From NCBI RefSeq assembly GCF_024868665.1, contig NC_079898.1, positions 8,090,561-8,154,560 of the forward strand: a DNA stretch of 64,000 bases, read 5' to 3'. Position numbers and translations under genes: made by a program. Below, piece after piece: positions 32,473 to 45,105 of the stretch (positions are counted from its first letter, which is position 1; the number at the start of each line of letters is the position of its first letter). This stretch comes from Triplophysa rosa. Its lineage: Eukaryota; Chordata; Actinopteri; Cypriniformes; Nemacheilidae. The notes under the pieces are model-generated. The model worked only from the letters and a program-made list of their open reading frames with translations. It was not told where the DNA came from and searched no databases.

Positions 32473-35400
32473 ATGGAGTCTAGAAAGTTGCTGGTGAGAA
32501 GGCCAAGCCCTAAGTGTAATGGTGAGTCTTGAGTGGTTTATGAAACAATTTAAACTGTTTAAAGGATGTTTAGGAGATAGTAGCGTGACCTATGAGGAAC
32601 CACCTTGCTCTCATGTACAGCATCCGAACAGTGAATAACAACATACCTGCAATGACAAGATCTACGTCTATTAAGAGAAGTCTAGAAGAAAACTTGATGG
32701 CTTTATTTTGACTGAATGCAAAAATTGTGTGGTTGAAGGGAACAGCTTCTCTAAGAAATGGGCCTAGCGTTCATGTAAAGCATTTAAGAACAGTCATTTC
32801 ATTACAGTTAAATCTTTCCTCTATGTTTCTGCAGCCTGATCAAGAGACAGATAATCTATCAATGACTGTTTTATGTCTCTTGAACCCTATGTACTTTCTG
32901 ACATGATAGTAAGAAAGTTTAGTGGTTTTAGTTTTATACAGACTAAAGTAAAGTGTAAAGTAGACCAACTTAACCAGCTTGACAACTTAACCAGCTTGAC
33001 CAGAATTGGTGACCAACTTGAACTAACTTTAAAGGTGCCATGAATTAAAACCACAATTTTAACCCGAGCTTTTGTTATATAAGAGGGAATCGTATTCACG
33101 CGAACATCATGTAAGTGTCAGAACTGAAAACGCCCTTGTTACTGAGATTACAACTGTTATTGACACCAGGCCCAGCGAACGGCAGGTTCTGGAATGTACA
33201 TTGATAGGTTGAACACCGATTCCACAGAAAGAATATCAACGACTACTTCTCTAGCCCCACCCACTGGTTCACGAATGACAGAACTGAAGTAACACAAGTG
33301 GCGTGGAACCAGATAGAGCGAGCAAGCAATAAACAAATATGCAGTTAAAGATAGCTAAATATTGTGCCATCCCTGGTTGTGGAAGAACACAGTCGCTGCA
33401 TAACCTTCCTTCAGATTCCGATATTAGGAATGCGTGGTTAAAGTTTATTTTTAAAGACGTTCCAGCTCACGTGGGAAAAACGTGGAGCGTTTGATGGTTT
33501 CATTTCTCTGAGGATTCCTTCGTGAACAAGGCACAGATCGACGCTGGATTTGCGGAGAGACTAAAATTAAAAAGCAGTGCTGTGCCGTCAATATTGGATC
33601 TGATAGGAATGGCGCAGCAATCTTATGTGCTTTGTTAGAGATCGCTTGATATGCCCACGGGATTAAGTTAGTATTACCTGTGGACCTGTAACGTTAGTCA
33701 TTTGCAATAATTGCAAGGCGGGATCCCGAATCGGGATCTCTGTGATTTGGCGGGCTCATATGTAATTTTTCAAGGTTTTATCCATCGTTTGCAAATAATG
33801 GAGGATGTTTTGAAGTGTTTTGGTATTATTTCGGGTGCTGGGTCATATCCATAAGTTACCAGGAGTCTCCCGTTTCTTTATTTCTCATGGAAACTCTTGT
33901 AACATTTGAGAACCGCGATCGCGGTGATCTTCTGTCCGGTTCGCGATCACGGGTCTCAAATGCTGACAGGTACAGTCATATATCATTAAACACGATACAA
34001 CTATAGGCTATACAAACTATATGCAAAGCCTTGCCATCACATCCGGGAAATAAGTCAGTAAATTTGAGTAAAATCATCCCGTGCGTGAAATACTGATGTG
34101 GGGAGGTCATTTATAAATCACATGGGGTCCCCAGATAATGCTAATCTCGTGCGAATGGTGCTAATGTGTAACCTAACGTTACGTGTCTAACCAAATTCAC
34201 AGAAGGCTCCAACTAAGTTTACTACGCAAACTGCTATCCAATCATAGCAGTGGGCGTTTACTTCCAAGTCTTCATGGCGGAACGCCCATTCAAACTGATC
34301 GTTTGGAGAGCCGGCCTCAAAACCCGGGTAGAAAATAGCCTATTACTTATTGATTTTGATGTTTTTGAATGTAAAAACCACGCGAACGTCATACTACAGT
34401 ATAAAAAAATAAACAAGCCCAGTTCATCACACCTTTAATTCATAAAACCACCTTTGACTGATTCAAGTTAGAAACAAATGGAATATGTAAATTACATGAT
34501 GCAGGATGTTCAGACTGAAAGCCTGTTAGTTTGCATTTCAGCTTATCTCAGGCTTGATCTGTCCTGTGGTTTAACACATCATCTTATCTCATTTCAGAAA
34601 AGCTTTGCTCCTACCAAGACGTTCATACGTCTATTACTATCAAGCAGTTAATCTGCCAGTTTCACTTCACAGCTGAGAGCTGTTGCAAAACAGGCAGATG
34701 GTAAACACAACAACATGCATGTATTCCTTTGCATAAGTATTAAAACAAGCTTCAGCAAAAATGAAGTCACAGCTCTGTTTCAATACTGTACCTGACTACC
34801 TATTAAAGGATTATCTTAAATTTAAGGCAGTATCCTAACAGTATCCATCTCCAGATACCTTTCAACAGGGGCATTCAACTTACAGAGTCGGACATTTTTG
34901 TTTAAACAAGCATTTTTTTATCAGGCTCCTCCATTTACATCCAGCAATAGCAGATAAAAATGTAACAACGCGTCAACTCAACGCGGACCGCAAGCGCTGT
35001 GATCGGTCTGTTTGAACCCCTCCCTCAGGTCAAAAAACTCAACGTCATGTTTACTCAAACGCATTTCCGAATGAATTATTTAAGTAAATTGTTTGTTCTT
35101 CTGTACTTAACATCTCAAGCTGCAACAAAAGTGACTGTTTACTTGCCGCTATCACTGCTAATGCTTCTCAAACGAGCTGCTTCTTATTTGGCTCTTGTCT
35201 TGGTTACACAAGCAACATGTGCGTGGACACTGACGCCTAATGGTCATTGCCTGTCGAAGCGGACAACGGCGCAGAAGTATAAATTTAAACCGACACGTAG
35301 CCTACAGCGTAGAGGCTACTGCGTAGGTCCTCCGCACGAGTATGAACTGAGCTTAAGAAGGCACAACAACGTCTACACTTCCTCCGCCGAGAGCAAGTCT

Positions 35401-36843
35401 CCCTCAAACCATCCTGACCACTAATAAAAAGATCATCGGTTCCCCTCTCCCCTCCATCCTGGACATTTTCCTCACACAATGCTCCAGCAAAGCCAACAGT
35501 ATCGTGCAGGATCCCACCCACCCCTCCCATAGTCTCTTCCAGCTCCTACCATCAAGAAGACGATACCGGAGCATCAGAGCCCGCTCCGTCGGACTGCTCA
35601 ACAGCTTTTTCCCCCAGGCTGTGAGAGCCCTGAACTCAACCTGCCCCCCTGTGAAACCCCATACAGAAAAACCCTTTTTGTGCAATTCTGAGTGTGCTAC
35701 TCACAGGTGATTGGGCCTTCAAAACCACCTGTGTAACACGCTCTCCCCTATGTGCACTAGAAACCTTTTACACACACTGCTGTGTGTACACAATCTCACA
35801 AAAGAACATATGCTATGTTTACATGCTTGCACTACAAATCATCTTGCACTGTTCCCCAGCTATCTGCCTGACTTACAATGTTTACAATGTTCTCCTTGCA
35901 AATGTACAGTATTTATTTGTAGCATCTGCATATAGACTGTAGTATATTTAGTCACTCTCTCAGTAAATTAGTCGTTTAGTTTGTGTATAGGTTTATTCAT
36001 GTTTTACTCCACTGTTGTTTGTCTGTATTTATGTAGCACTGTGGTCCTATGAGGCACGACATTAAAGCTCAACTTGAACTTGAACTGTATGTAAAGGAAA
36101 TGTTAAAATCTATTTCTCAGATGTAATTTACTGATAAGTAGCTGTTGTGGTCATACTATCAGTGAGAAGATCAAATGGCTAGTTTACTGTTCTAATGTCT
36201 GTACCAGCTCACTGAAACTCAAAAATTGATTTGTTTGAAAAAACCCTCCGAAGTTTTCTCATTAAAGATAGATCTACTGGTTAATGATACAAGGTATAAT
36301 CAATGACGGTATTCTAGAGATAAGCACCCTTGTGTTAACAAAAGACTATTTTCTGCCTGTGCAGACGGTGGTGTTGACACAGACGCTGAAGCTGATGAAC
36401 AGATCACACTCTCACCCCTCTCACCTCTCGCCCGACTCTACATTTACGCCCTGCATGGGTGTCTCTGCGAGGTGGCGTTCACAGCAGCCTGGGACTGGTA
36501 CTACACTCATGACCACAAACTAACCGGCCACACAAGCCTTTGGGCTCTGCTTATCTACAGCTCTGCCATCTTCTTCATGGAAGGTCTAAGTGCTCAGCTG
36601 CAGCAGCAACACTGCCCCCTACCAGTCAGGCTGACTGTGTACACGCTCTTCATTTATTCGTGGGAGTTTAGCTGGGGGTTTCTGCTAAGGCTGTTTGGAG
36701 CCTGTCCTTGGGACTATTCCGAATTCAGGTTTAACTTTATTGGTCTGGTAACACTTGAGTATGCTGTTCCCTGGGCCCTGGCTGCCCTTATAGCTGAGAA
36801 ACATGTTATCAGGAACACTTTGAAGATACGTCTGGATAAGTAA
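32473..36843 (+). CDS. TMEM229B-like multi-pass membrane protein, two coding exons
   Basis: Exon 2 (36,365-36,843) encodes a clear TMEM229 family protein: LARLYIYALHGCLCEVAFTA, GHTSLWALLIYSS, FGACPWDYSEFRFNFIGLVT, LEYAVPW, IRNTLKIRLDK. Four hydrophobic segments are visible. The exon opens after TTTTCTGCCTGTGCAG in phase 1. The proposed exon 1 (32,473-32,521) starts with ATG in a strong context (A at -3, G at +4), encodes MESRKLLVRRPSPKCN, and ends in G before GTGAGT, giving the matching phase. The total is 175 residues, near the 167 of human TMEM229B. Function is unknown; it is an integral membrane protein. Exon 1 is inferred from phase and size and is less certain than exon 2. The intron holds three transposon insertions. 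Confidence 0.88.
33033..34434 (+). mobile_element. Kolobok-like DNA transposon fragment with a THAP domain
   Basis: TTAA flanks both ends (33,029-33,032 and 34,435-34,438), and imperfect inverted ends read AGGTGCCATGAA and AGGTGTGATGAA. A TTAA target and a THAP-type protein together fit the Kolobok superfamily. The 1,402-base copy lacks a full transposase. It lies in the TMEM229B-like intron. Confidence 0.65.
33339..33640 (+). pseudogene. THAP zinc-finger domain remnant
   Basis: From the ATG at 33,339 the frame reads KYCAIPGCGRTQSLHNLPSD then IRNAWLKFIF, the C2 half and Trp of a THAP domain. A stop lies at 33,492-33,494. In the same frame beyond the stop, WFHFSEDSFVNKAQIDAGFA and LKSSAVPSI supply the rest, but the second Cys of the C2CH motif has been lost. 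The domain would bind transposon ends; here it is broken. Confidence 0.75.
34955..35350 (-). mobile_element. PIF/Harbinger fragment related to the element at 12,390
   Basis: TGTAACAACGCGTCAACTCA and CGCAAGCGCTGTGATCGGTC are the reverse complement of 12,845-12,920 in the Harbinger element. The right end (GCGTAGGTCCTCCGCACGAG, then TATGAACTGAGCTT) is a degraded terminal repeat. The other terminal repeat is missing, so this is a truncated copy. Confidence 0.6.
35351..36085 (+). mobile_element. Non-LTR retrotransposon (LINE) 3' end
   Basis: Frames encode KKAQQRLHFLRR and, after an internal deletion, IIGSPLPSILDIFLTQCSSK, DPTHPSHSLFQLLPS and SIRARSVGLLNSFFPQAVRA, the C-terminal end of a fish LINE polyprotein. 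A 3' untranslated part follows and ends in ACTTGA-type repeats at about 36,069-36,085. The clade was not determined by eye. Confidence 0.75.
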
Positions 36844-36892
36844 CCACCATGAAAAGACACTGTTTTTTTTATCTCATGGCACACATGACCTT

Positions 36893-37076
36893 AAAGACAG
36901 CTCAAACATGCATTTAAGTCTGGGATTAGCCTTAAGCCGTTTGTAAACTAACGGTACTGTTTAGCGCGTTGACAAATTTGTTATATGCTCTCCTACTTGT
37001 AAGTCGCTTTGGATAAAAGAGTCTGCAAAATGAATAAATGTAAATGTAAGCCTTGTCTGTGAAACCGGACAATAAA
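36893..37076. repeat. Two interleaved short interspersed repeats with a polyadenylation signal
   Basis: AAAGACAGCTCAAACATGCA...GTCTGGGATTAGCCTTAAGCC and, after an interruption, TAAGCCTTGTCTGTGAAACC belong to one fish repeat; a second piece is at 53,405-53,462. The interruption (about 36,938-37,048) ends in GTAAGTCGCTTTGGATAAAA...AAATGTAAATG, the tail of a common fish SINE. AATAAA at 37,071-37,076 may serve the TMEM229B-like gene. Confidence 0.6.
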
Positions 37077-37162
37077 CTATAAGTAATATGATCATCTATA
37101 TTTGTATTGGGTTAGTACTGTATGATAAGTACATGATGCGGTGAGGTACTGTACACATTTCT

Positions 37163-37168
37163 AATAAA
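37163..37168 (+). terminator. Candidate polyadenylation signal AATAAA for the TMEM229B-like gene
   Basis: AATAAA about 320 bases after the stop codon. An equally good signal lies at 37,071. Which one is used cannot be told from sequence. Confidence 0.35.
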
Positions 37169-37686
37169 TGCGGTATTGTATGTGCAGTGTAGTCCAAAAG
37201 TCTGAGACCACACTGAAAATCTGAGAATCAAAATCTATTTTAAACTTGTAAATAAATAGAAAGCTTAAGGGGGAAAAATGATGCTGAAAAAACATACAAG
37301 TATTTCTAGATTATATCAAGTGTAGCCTACGTTTTTACAGTGATGCAAAGATGTACAGTTTTTTTTAACTCAAATTGTTATTTTCATTTGTTATAATGTG
37401 TATTTATAATCAGCATTATTAACATATGTGGACTCCATTGTATCCCTGGCACTACTAAATTTGGACTGAATTTTGGCTTTAGCCAAAACAAAAAATTCAC
37501 CTTTTTTATTTGCTCTGTACTCATATGAAATGACTGTGTAACTGGCACGTAATTCTGATCAAAAATACACTTATTATATATAAAGAATTTGTAGATTTGG
37601 TTTTCTGCCTAAAGTTGTGAAGCTTATAAAGATAATAGTTACGAGAGTGTTTAAAAAGTAAAGTTTCTTGGCACATTTTAAAGTCC

Positions 37687-37692
37687 TTTATT
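37687..37692 (-). terminator. Candidate polyadenylation signal for haao
   Basis: AATAAA on the minus strand, about 145 bases beyond the haao stop codon. It is the first such signal downstream of the last exon. Confidence 0.5.
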
Positions 37693-37837
37693 TTAAAAAG
37701 TCAACATTTTTTGTTATACTAATTGAAAGTCTCTTGACATCTAATAGCAATCGATAATTAAAAGGGTCTAAATATTACAATATATACATTGTTATAAAGA
37801 TAATACATCTGGTCATAAAATTTCTTGTTTATAAATC

Positions 37838-40800
37838 TCAATAAGGTCTCTTCCTCTCCGGGTCTTGCGCAACATACAAAGTAACACAATACGGTGACCG
37901 TTTCCACTGATACCTATGGAATCCACACACAAACAGTGATGTTTAGAAAACAGTTGTCATTTGTCAAACTAATATAAATATTTACTTCTATTGTTAGTGT
38001 ACATGTATAGTAAAAAAACAACTAACTAACCTCACTTAGGACAAAACTGTCAGCTAAATGAATACATGGAAATGTAAATATTTATCCACAGATTTATTCC
38101 TGTTTTTAAGTTCTGTTAAGACTATCCATTAATGTGGATAAATGATCAGTTTTGTTAGATGTAGCTTATTACAACCATTCATTCAGGCACAAATTAAAAG
38201 CACACTCACTTGGTTCCTCCAAAGATAAGGAGACAGTCTCCTGCAGAGAGGTTATAATCTTTGCCATTCATGAAGACTTTGGATGATCCCTCCTAATAGA
38301 AACAATAAAAAGTGAACAAAATTCAAGTATTAGGCTAAAGTAAGCATATGATACCACAACTTGATCAGATTCACATGCTACTGTATTTAGGCATGCGCTA
38401 GAATAATATAACCATGTGTTTGGGAATGGCATAAAACGTCTTGGTTACGGATGTAACCTCAGTTCCCTGATGGAGGGAACGAGACGTTGTGTCGAGCCGA
38501 CAGATGGGGTTCGCTCTTGAGAACCTATCAACTTCTGACTAGTTTAGAAAAGGCCAATGAAATTGGCGAATGAAATTTGCATGCCGGACTCTGCCCCCGG
38601 ATATCCGTGTATAAAATGGAGACGGCGTGCTGCATTCATTCACCTTTTGGTCTGAGGAGACTGAGCATCCCTCGACCGCTGCGGTGGGCAGCCAGCATTG
38701 TGGCAAGAAGGACACAACGTCTCGTTCCCTCCATCAGGGAACTGAGGTTACATCCGTAACCAAGACGTTCCCTTTCTGTCGGTCTCTCGACGTTGTGTCG
38801 AGCCGACAGATGGGGTTCCTATGGAAAACGCCACAGCGCTGTGCCGCGTCACAATCTCTAGGGGACCGACGCTGACTGGCCTGGGCGAGTCAGACGTAAG
38901 CGCCAGTGCGAAATTGTACCCGTCCAGTGGGGAGGTAGGGGTCCCAGAGCTTTTTGGGAAAAAGGTGGGAAGCCCCTGCCACCGGCCATCACGGGCAGAG
39001 GCCTTGATTCTCTAACAGCGAGAAGCCGCCCAGCACCATAAGGGCCACTGGGTAAGCATTATCCCCCCTGGGGGAAAAACGCTACAGAGAGCACCATCCT
39101 ACCATAGGGAGGAATTAGTGCAGACACCACATGGTCTCACCATCAGGGGAGAACTCATGGGAAAACGTGCGGACTGAAGGAGTTAACCGCAAGGTGGAGG
39201 TCCACCTAGGGAGGTCATTGGTTGCCGAGGTGGGAACCATTGATGAGGATACATCAGACGGAACTGCCCACGGGGGGGTTTACCACATCTGGAGCACTAG
39301 GTCCGGTTAGAGCTATGTGGTAGATAACGCAACCGTTCCCGGCCTAAGGAGGCAGGGCTGCTCTGCCCAGCTTGCCCCCAGGAGGGTGCTTAGTGATGGA
39401 TGGAATGCCTGTTCTTTACCCAGTGGGGAAAGAAGGGAGGCGTAATAGCCGCTGATCCCCCTAGAGGAAGGGGGAAGGGCTTTCGCAGGAGTACGCTCTA
39501 CCGGCTGCCGGTCCTACACGTTGCCCTGCAGGACGCGGGCTGACACCGGTTCCACGCGTAGGTATTAGAACCTCGCGAAGGTGTTGGGCATAGCCCAACC
39601 CGCAGCTCTGCAGATGTCTGCCAGAGAGGCGCCCTGAGCCAGTGCCCATGAGGAGTGTGCCTCACTCCTAATGGACAGGGGCAATCTTGAGATCGGTATG
39701 CCGTAGCTACGGCATCCACGATCCAGTGCATCACCTCTGTTTGGAGACAGCCCTCCCCTTCTGCTGACCTCCCGAACAGACAAGAGCTGCTCAGAGCTTC
39801 TGAAGCTCTGTGTGCGGCCAAGTAGAGGCGCAACGCACGTACTGGACACGACACGGATGGGGTTGGGTCTTCCTCCCCGGTGGGGAGCGCCTGCAGGTTC
39901 ACCACCTGGTCTCTAGGGGGAGTGGTGGGAACTTTGGGGACGTAGCCGGGCCGGGGTCTCAGGATAACGTGAGAATCACCGGGCCAGAGTTCTAGGTAAT
40001 CTGTGTACACGGAGGGTGCTTGTAGGTCCCCTACCCTCTTGGAGGTGAGCGCCATCAGGAGAGCCGTCTTTATCGTGAGGTGAGAAAGAGGGTACAGAGC
40101 GCGGATGAGGCGGTAGCCTTCTCGCGCCCCCTTAGGAACCTAATGACCAGGTTGTGCTGTCCCAGAGGCTTCCCAGCAACTGGGTCATGATGAGCGGCCA
40201 CATACACTCCCAGTGTGGAGGGGGGAGAGGTTACTCTCCAGTCTCTCTTGAAGAAGGGACAGCACGTTCCCGATCGAGCAACTCCGTGGATCTTCTCTTC
40301 AAGAACAGCACCAGGATGAGAAGAGGCGCCACTTATGGGCGTATAGCCGCCTAGTGGCCGAGGCCCTAGTCTGAGTGGTGTCCCAACCTCCGGGGGTGGG
40401 CCACTCAGGATCTCCTCGTCCCGTCCAGACATGGAAGTTCCAGGGGTCTGCCTGGTATGCCGTAACGTGCCCTTTCCCCTGGGAAAGGGGGTCCTTTGCC
40501 AGGGGGATCGGCCAGGGGGGAGTTGTTGTCAAGAGCCTTACCTCCGAGAACCAAGTCCGGTTGGGCCAATAGGGCGCAACTAGTACCACTTCATGCTCCT
40601 CTTCCCTGGCCTTGCACAAGACCTGTGCAATGAGGCTCACTGGGGGGAAGGCATACTTCCGCTTACCTGTGCGCTAGGGTATCCGTGCCGAGGGGTCCCT
40701 CGGTCAGGGAGTGCCAAAGCGGGCAATGGGAGGAGTCCGGGAAGGCAAACAGGTCCACCTGCGCCTGGCCGAACTGCTCCCATATGAGCTGGACTGAGCG

Positions 40801-43800
40801 GGGATGGAGTCACCACTCTCCACGAGGCGTCGACTGACGAGAGAGTGCATTGGCTGTCGGGTTCAGGTCGCCTGGGATGTGTGTGGCTCACAGGGAGCTG
40901 ATCACCTGCTGACTCCAGAGGAGGAGGCGTCGGGCGAGTCGTGTTAGCTGCCATGAGCGAATGCCACCCTGACGATTGATATACGCCACGGCAGCTGTGC
41001 TATCCTGACCGGACCAGCACATGCTTGCCCTGCACGAGAGGTTGCAACCTCTTCAGTGCAAGTAGCACAGCCAACAACTCTAGGCAGTTGATATGCCAGC
41101 GCAGTTGGGGGCCCGTCCACCGCCCCGACACTGCGTGCCCGTTGCACACGGCACCCCAACCCTGCAGGGAGGCATCCGTCATCACCACGACGTGCCTTGA
41201 CACCTGCCCTAGGGGGACCCTGTCCGCAAGAAGGTCATTGAAGACCAGGGGGTCAGGGTGCGTCGGCAGAAAGGCGTGATGGCCATACGCCTGCTGCCGG
41301 TGTGCCACGCTCTCCAGGGAACCCGACTCTGTAGCCAGTGTTGGAGCAGTCACATGTGCATCGACCCGAGGATGCCATGTGCTCAGGAGCCTCTGAAAGT
41401 TTCAGGGGGACCGCTGACTGCCTGAAGTGTTTCAGGCAGTTCAACACTGACGGAGCGTGCTCTGAGTCAGTCACGCTGTCATGGAGACAGAGTCGAGTTC
41501 CATACCGAGAAAGAGGATGCTCTGCACAGGGGAGAGCTTGCTCTGTTCTCGGTTGACCTGTGGTCCCAACCGATCTAGGTGCTGGAGCACTAGGTCCCTG
41601 TGTGTACGCAACAGATCTCGCGAGTGTGCCCAGATGAGCCCGTCGTCGAGATAGTTAGTACCCGCACACCTCTCTCCCCGAGGGGAGTGAGGGCGGCTTC
41701 CACGATCTTCGTGAAGACTTGTGGGGACAGGGACAGACCGAAAGGGAGGACTCTGTACTGATATGCTCGCCCTCGAAAACGAGACATAAAAGTAAGCGTC
41801 CTTGAGGTCGATTGCCATGAACCAATCTTGACATCTGGTAGACGCCAGGATGCGTTTCTGCGTGAGCATCCTGAACGGCAGCTTGAGTAGGTGCCTGTTC
41901 AGGGTATGCAGATCTAGCAACCCCCCCCCTTTTTTGGGGACGATGAAGTACGGGCTGCAAAACCCGTTCAACATCTCGGCTAGAGGGACGAGCACGATCG
42001 CTTGCCAGAGGGTTGGTGACCCTGGCCCGAAGCACGGTAGCATCCTTGCCTCTGAATGAGGTTGGGAGGATGCCCCGAACTTGAGCGAGCGTCTGACGAG
42101 TTAGATCGCGTAGCCAAGACGGATCGTATCCCGTAGCCACCGTGACGGTTTGGGGGCTCTAGTCAGGCTCCCAGGGACCGAGACCGGGGCTAGGGGTACG
42201 ATCTGCTTTATCGACCTCCCAGGGGGTGGTTCGATGGCTGGCAGTGCGGATTCCTTGCCGTGGGGAAGCCCCCGGGGAGGAGATTGGCTTTGCTGACTTA
42301 CCTGCCTGGCGATAATGCAGCACAACGCACTGTCGACTGAGAGTGCTGAGGGCTGCTGATTATCCTCGACATTGGGTCTCGCCGTGACGCAATGTCGAGT
42401 TGCCGAACACCGTCGCGTAGAGGGTGAGAGCGGCTGTGATAAACACCCAGAGAGAGAGGAAACTCTTAAGAGAGTGGGCTGTTGGGACGGGGCAGGAACC
42501 ATCCCGGATCGACCACCCAGCGATGGAATGGCTGGGGTCGGGCCCGATGGTATTCTCGATCTCCCTGGGGTCTTCCCATGAGGGCCGCTTCTGCTTTCGC
42601 CGCGGCTGCTGATGGGGTGATGGTCTCCTCTTCGATGTCTCTTCCGGGGGGCCACCTGAGTGGGAGCCGCCAGAGCCGGAGGGCGTCGAAGAGGACCAGG
42701 GCTGCAGGGAAGCAGACGGTGCACGGGACTTGACGGCCGAGGGCGGCCGAGTCGCGGCTGCTTCTTTACTGTCGAGAACTGCGGCTCAACAGTATCACCA
42801 AACAGCCCCCCTTGCGAGATTGGTGCGTCGAGAAAGCGGACCTTCTCAGCGTTACTCATCTGTGCAAGGTTCGGCCAGAGGTGTCTCTCATGGACCACAA
42901 GTGTGGACATCGCCTGACCCAGGGCCCGCGCGATCACCTTGGTCGCCCGTAGAGCGACGTCGGTGGTGGCGCGGAATTCCTGCATAAGCGCTAGGTCGGT
43001 CTTACCCTCGTGGAGCTCTCTCAATGCCTTGGCTTGGCAGGAGCCATAGCGTGGAGAGAAGAGGCAGCTTGGTCTGCCGTAATGTAAGCTCTCGACACCA
43101 GAGATGCCGAGACCCCACATGCTTTGGACGGGAGTCTAGGTCGAGCCCCCCAGGTGGCTGCCGCCTGCGGGCACGAGTGCACCGCGGCGGCATACTCCAC
43201 CTGGGGGACATCGACGTATCCTCTAGCTGTCTCACCCTCGAGGGAAGAGAGGGTGACAGAACTTTGTTTGACGTGAAACGTGCCGGAAAGAGGGCGTTCC
43301 ACATCTTACTAAGTTCCTCATGCACATCCGGTAAACACGGCACTGGGGGCGGGCGCGGCTTGGAGCCGCGCTCAAACCCGAGGCGCCATGTAGCCAGCCG
43401 CGCGCTAGGAGAGCGCTCATGGCTGCCCGGGAAAGCATGGCTGACATTTCGACGTCCGCTTCTTCCTGGGCTCGACCCCCGAGGGAGGGAGCCCGAGGAA
43501 TCGTCGGAGTCGGATGGCAGTACGTCACCCCCACAACGTATCCACAATGTCTGCCCCAGCGTACTGGAAGCAGACATCCTGTCCGTCCCCCTCCTCGATG
43601 AGTGTGTTGCACCCATGAGAACAGCGGGACATGCCACGCTGGAGAAATTTGCTCTTTTAGAGAAAAAAACTCGAACACTTCTGGCACTGCCGAGACGCCC
43701 AGGGGAAGTCGCTGCAGGAAGGGACCGTCCGCTGCATGATGTCATAAGTTTCCAGCAGTAATTCGGCGTAGAGTTTGAAGTCTTAAAGTCGATCAGTGTG

Positions 43801-45070
43801 AAGGCTCCGAAGAACAAAAGGTGAATGAATGCAGCGCGCCATCTCCCTTTTATACCCAAATATCTGGGGGCGGAGTCCGGCATGCAAATTTCATTCACCA
43901 ATTTCATTGGCCTTTTCTAAACTAGTCAGAAGTTGATAGGTTCTCAAGAGCGAACCCCATCTGTCAGCTCGACACAACGTCGAGAGACCGACAGAAAGGG
44001 AACCCTGTGTAAGGCTCGGCAAGAGATTCATCGGATCATCACCTGCCAGGGGAAAATGGGTTAGGGAACAAAAAGTAAAATTTACAACCCTGAAGACTAA
44101 TAAAAACTGTAGAAAATGTTTTTGAGTCTGCAAAGAGATGGAAACAGATCTAAAGGTTAAAAAGACAACAAATTATACCGTAAAATGTATTTTTATAAGA
44201 ATCAAGCACGTGTTTAGCACATGCATTATAGTGAGTGACACAATGCCACATTTGCATCGAGTGAGAGGTGTGGTGCTGCGACTAAAACAGCAAGCTTGCA
44301 TTGTGCTTTCACACCTCCGGCATTTCTGCTGTGTAACAGCAATGCAACAGCTCAATAAAGACACTTCAACATAAATAAATAAAAAGCTAACAGAAGTGCA
44401 GTTTCCATTTGTGACAATATAGGTTTTCATAAAATCTGATTAATAGGAAAAGCTTTATACTTACATACTGTACAAATGAACCAAAGACTGACACATGGGA
44501 CGTTTAAAGCACAAGATGGATCATGATTGGATGAGAAGAATGAATAAAATGCAGTACAACTGCAAGTCTTACTACTAGAATTAATGTGTTGTCTTATGTT
44601 TCCAAAAAAATAAATGATTGACATGATGTGAAGAATTATGTTTACCAGCTGCCAGATCCAGCCATCAGTAGGTCTCTTAGATTCAGATGTCCCAGGACCA
44701 AAGAGCAGAGTCTAACAGGTAAAATGTCAAAGTCAGCATATGCATTACTGTCATGGCAGGATACTGTATTACGGCTTGTAGCTGTTACTAAGTAGAATAA
44801 GCACTTTTTGAAGTATTATTGGAAGCATTAATGGAAATGAGATATCATTTGTCAGATATTACTAGTAGTTTTGGATATTTCATTAAGATACAGGCTCAGC
44901 AACGCATGGGGAATTCAAGTAATTTAAGATTTTGAGACATCATTAACAAGTCTGCCATCTAGTCACTGTTGGATTTAAAGTTTTAGCATATGCTGCCTTC
45001 TGTATGTTTATAAACCAGGACCTCACATTTTTGTGCCCTATTGGGTCATTTATAATTGGACAGGACTTAA

Positions 45071-45105
<35 letters not shown>

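Larger units (their letters stand above)
38435..44003 (-). mobile_element. DIRS-type retroelement, full length (copy C), in haao intron 8
   Basis: 5,569 bases from AAC (38,435-38,437, right end) to AAC (44,001-44,003, left end), in the same direction as haao. From the left end it holds leader, gag, RT, RNase H, methyltransferase-like block, tyrosine recombinase, 3' non-coding part, internal complementary region (about 38,700-38,830) and right inverted repeat (38,435-38,700). Every coding region has frameshifts or stops. Its size is typical for complete DIRS elements. Confidence 0.92.

Noticed and set aside
33339..33640. A host THAP-domain gene
   Set aside because: The domain contains a stop, lacks a core Cys, and lies between transposon-like ends with TTAA flanks.
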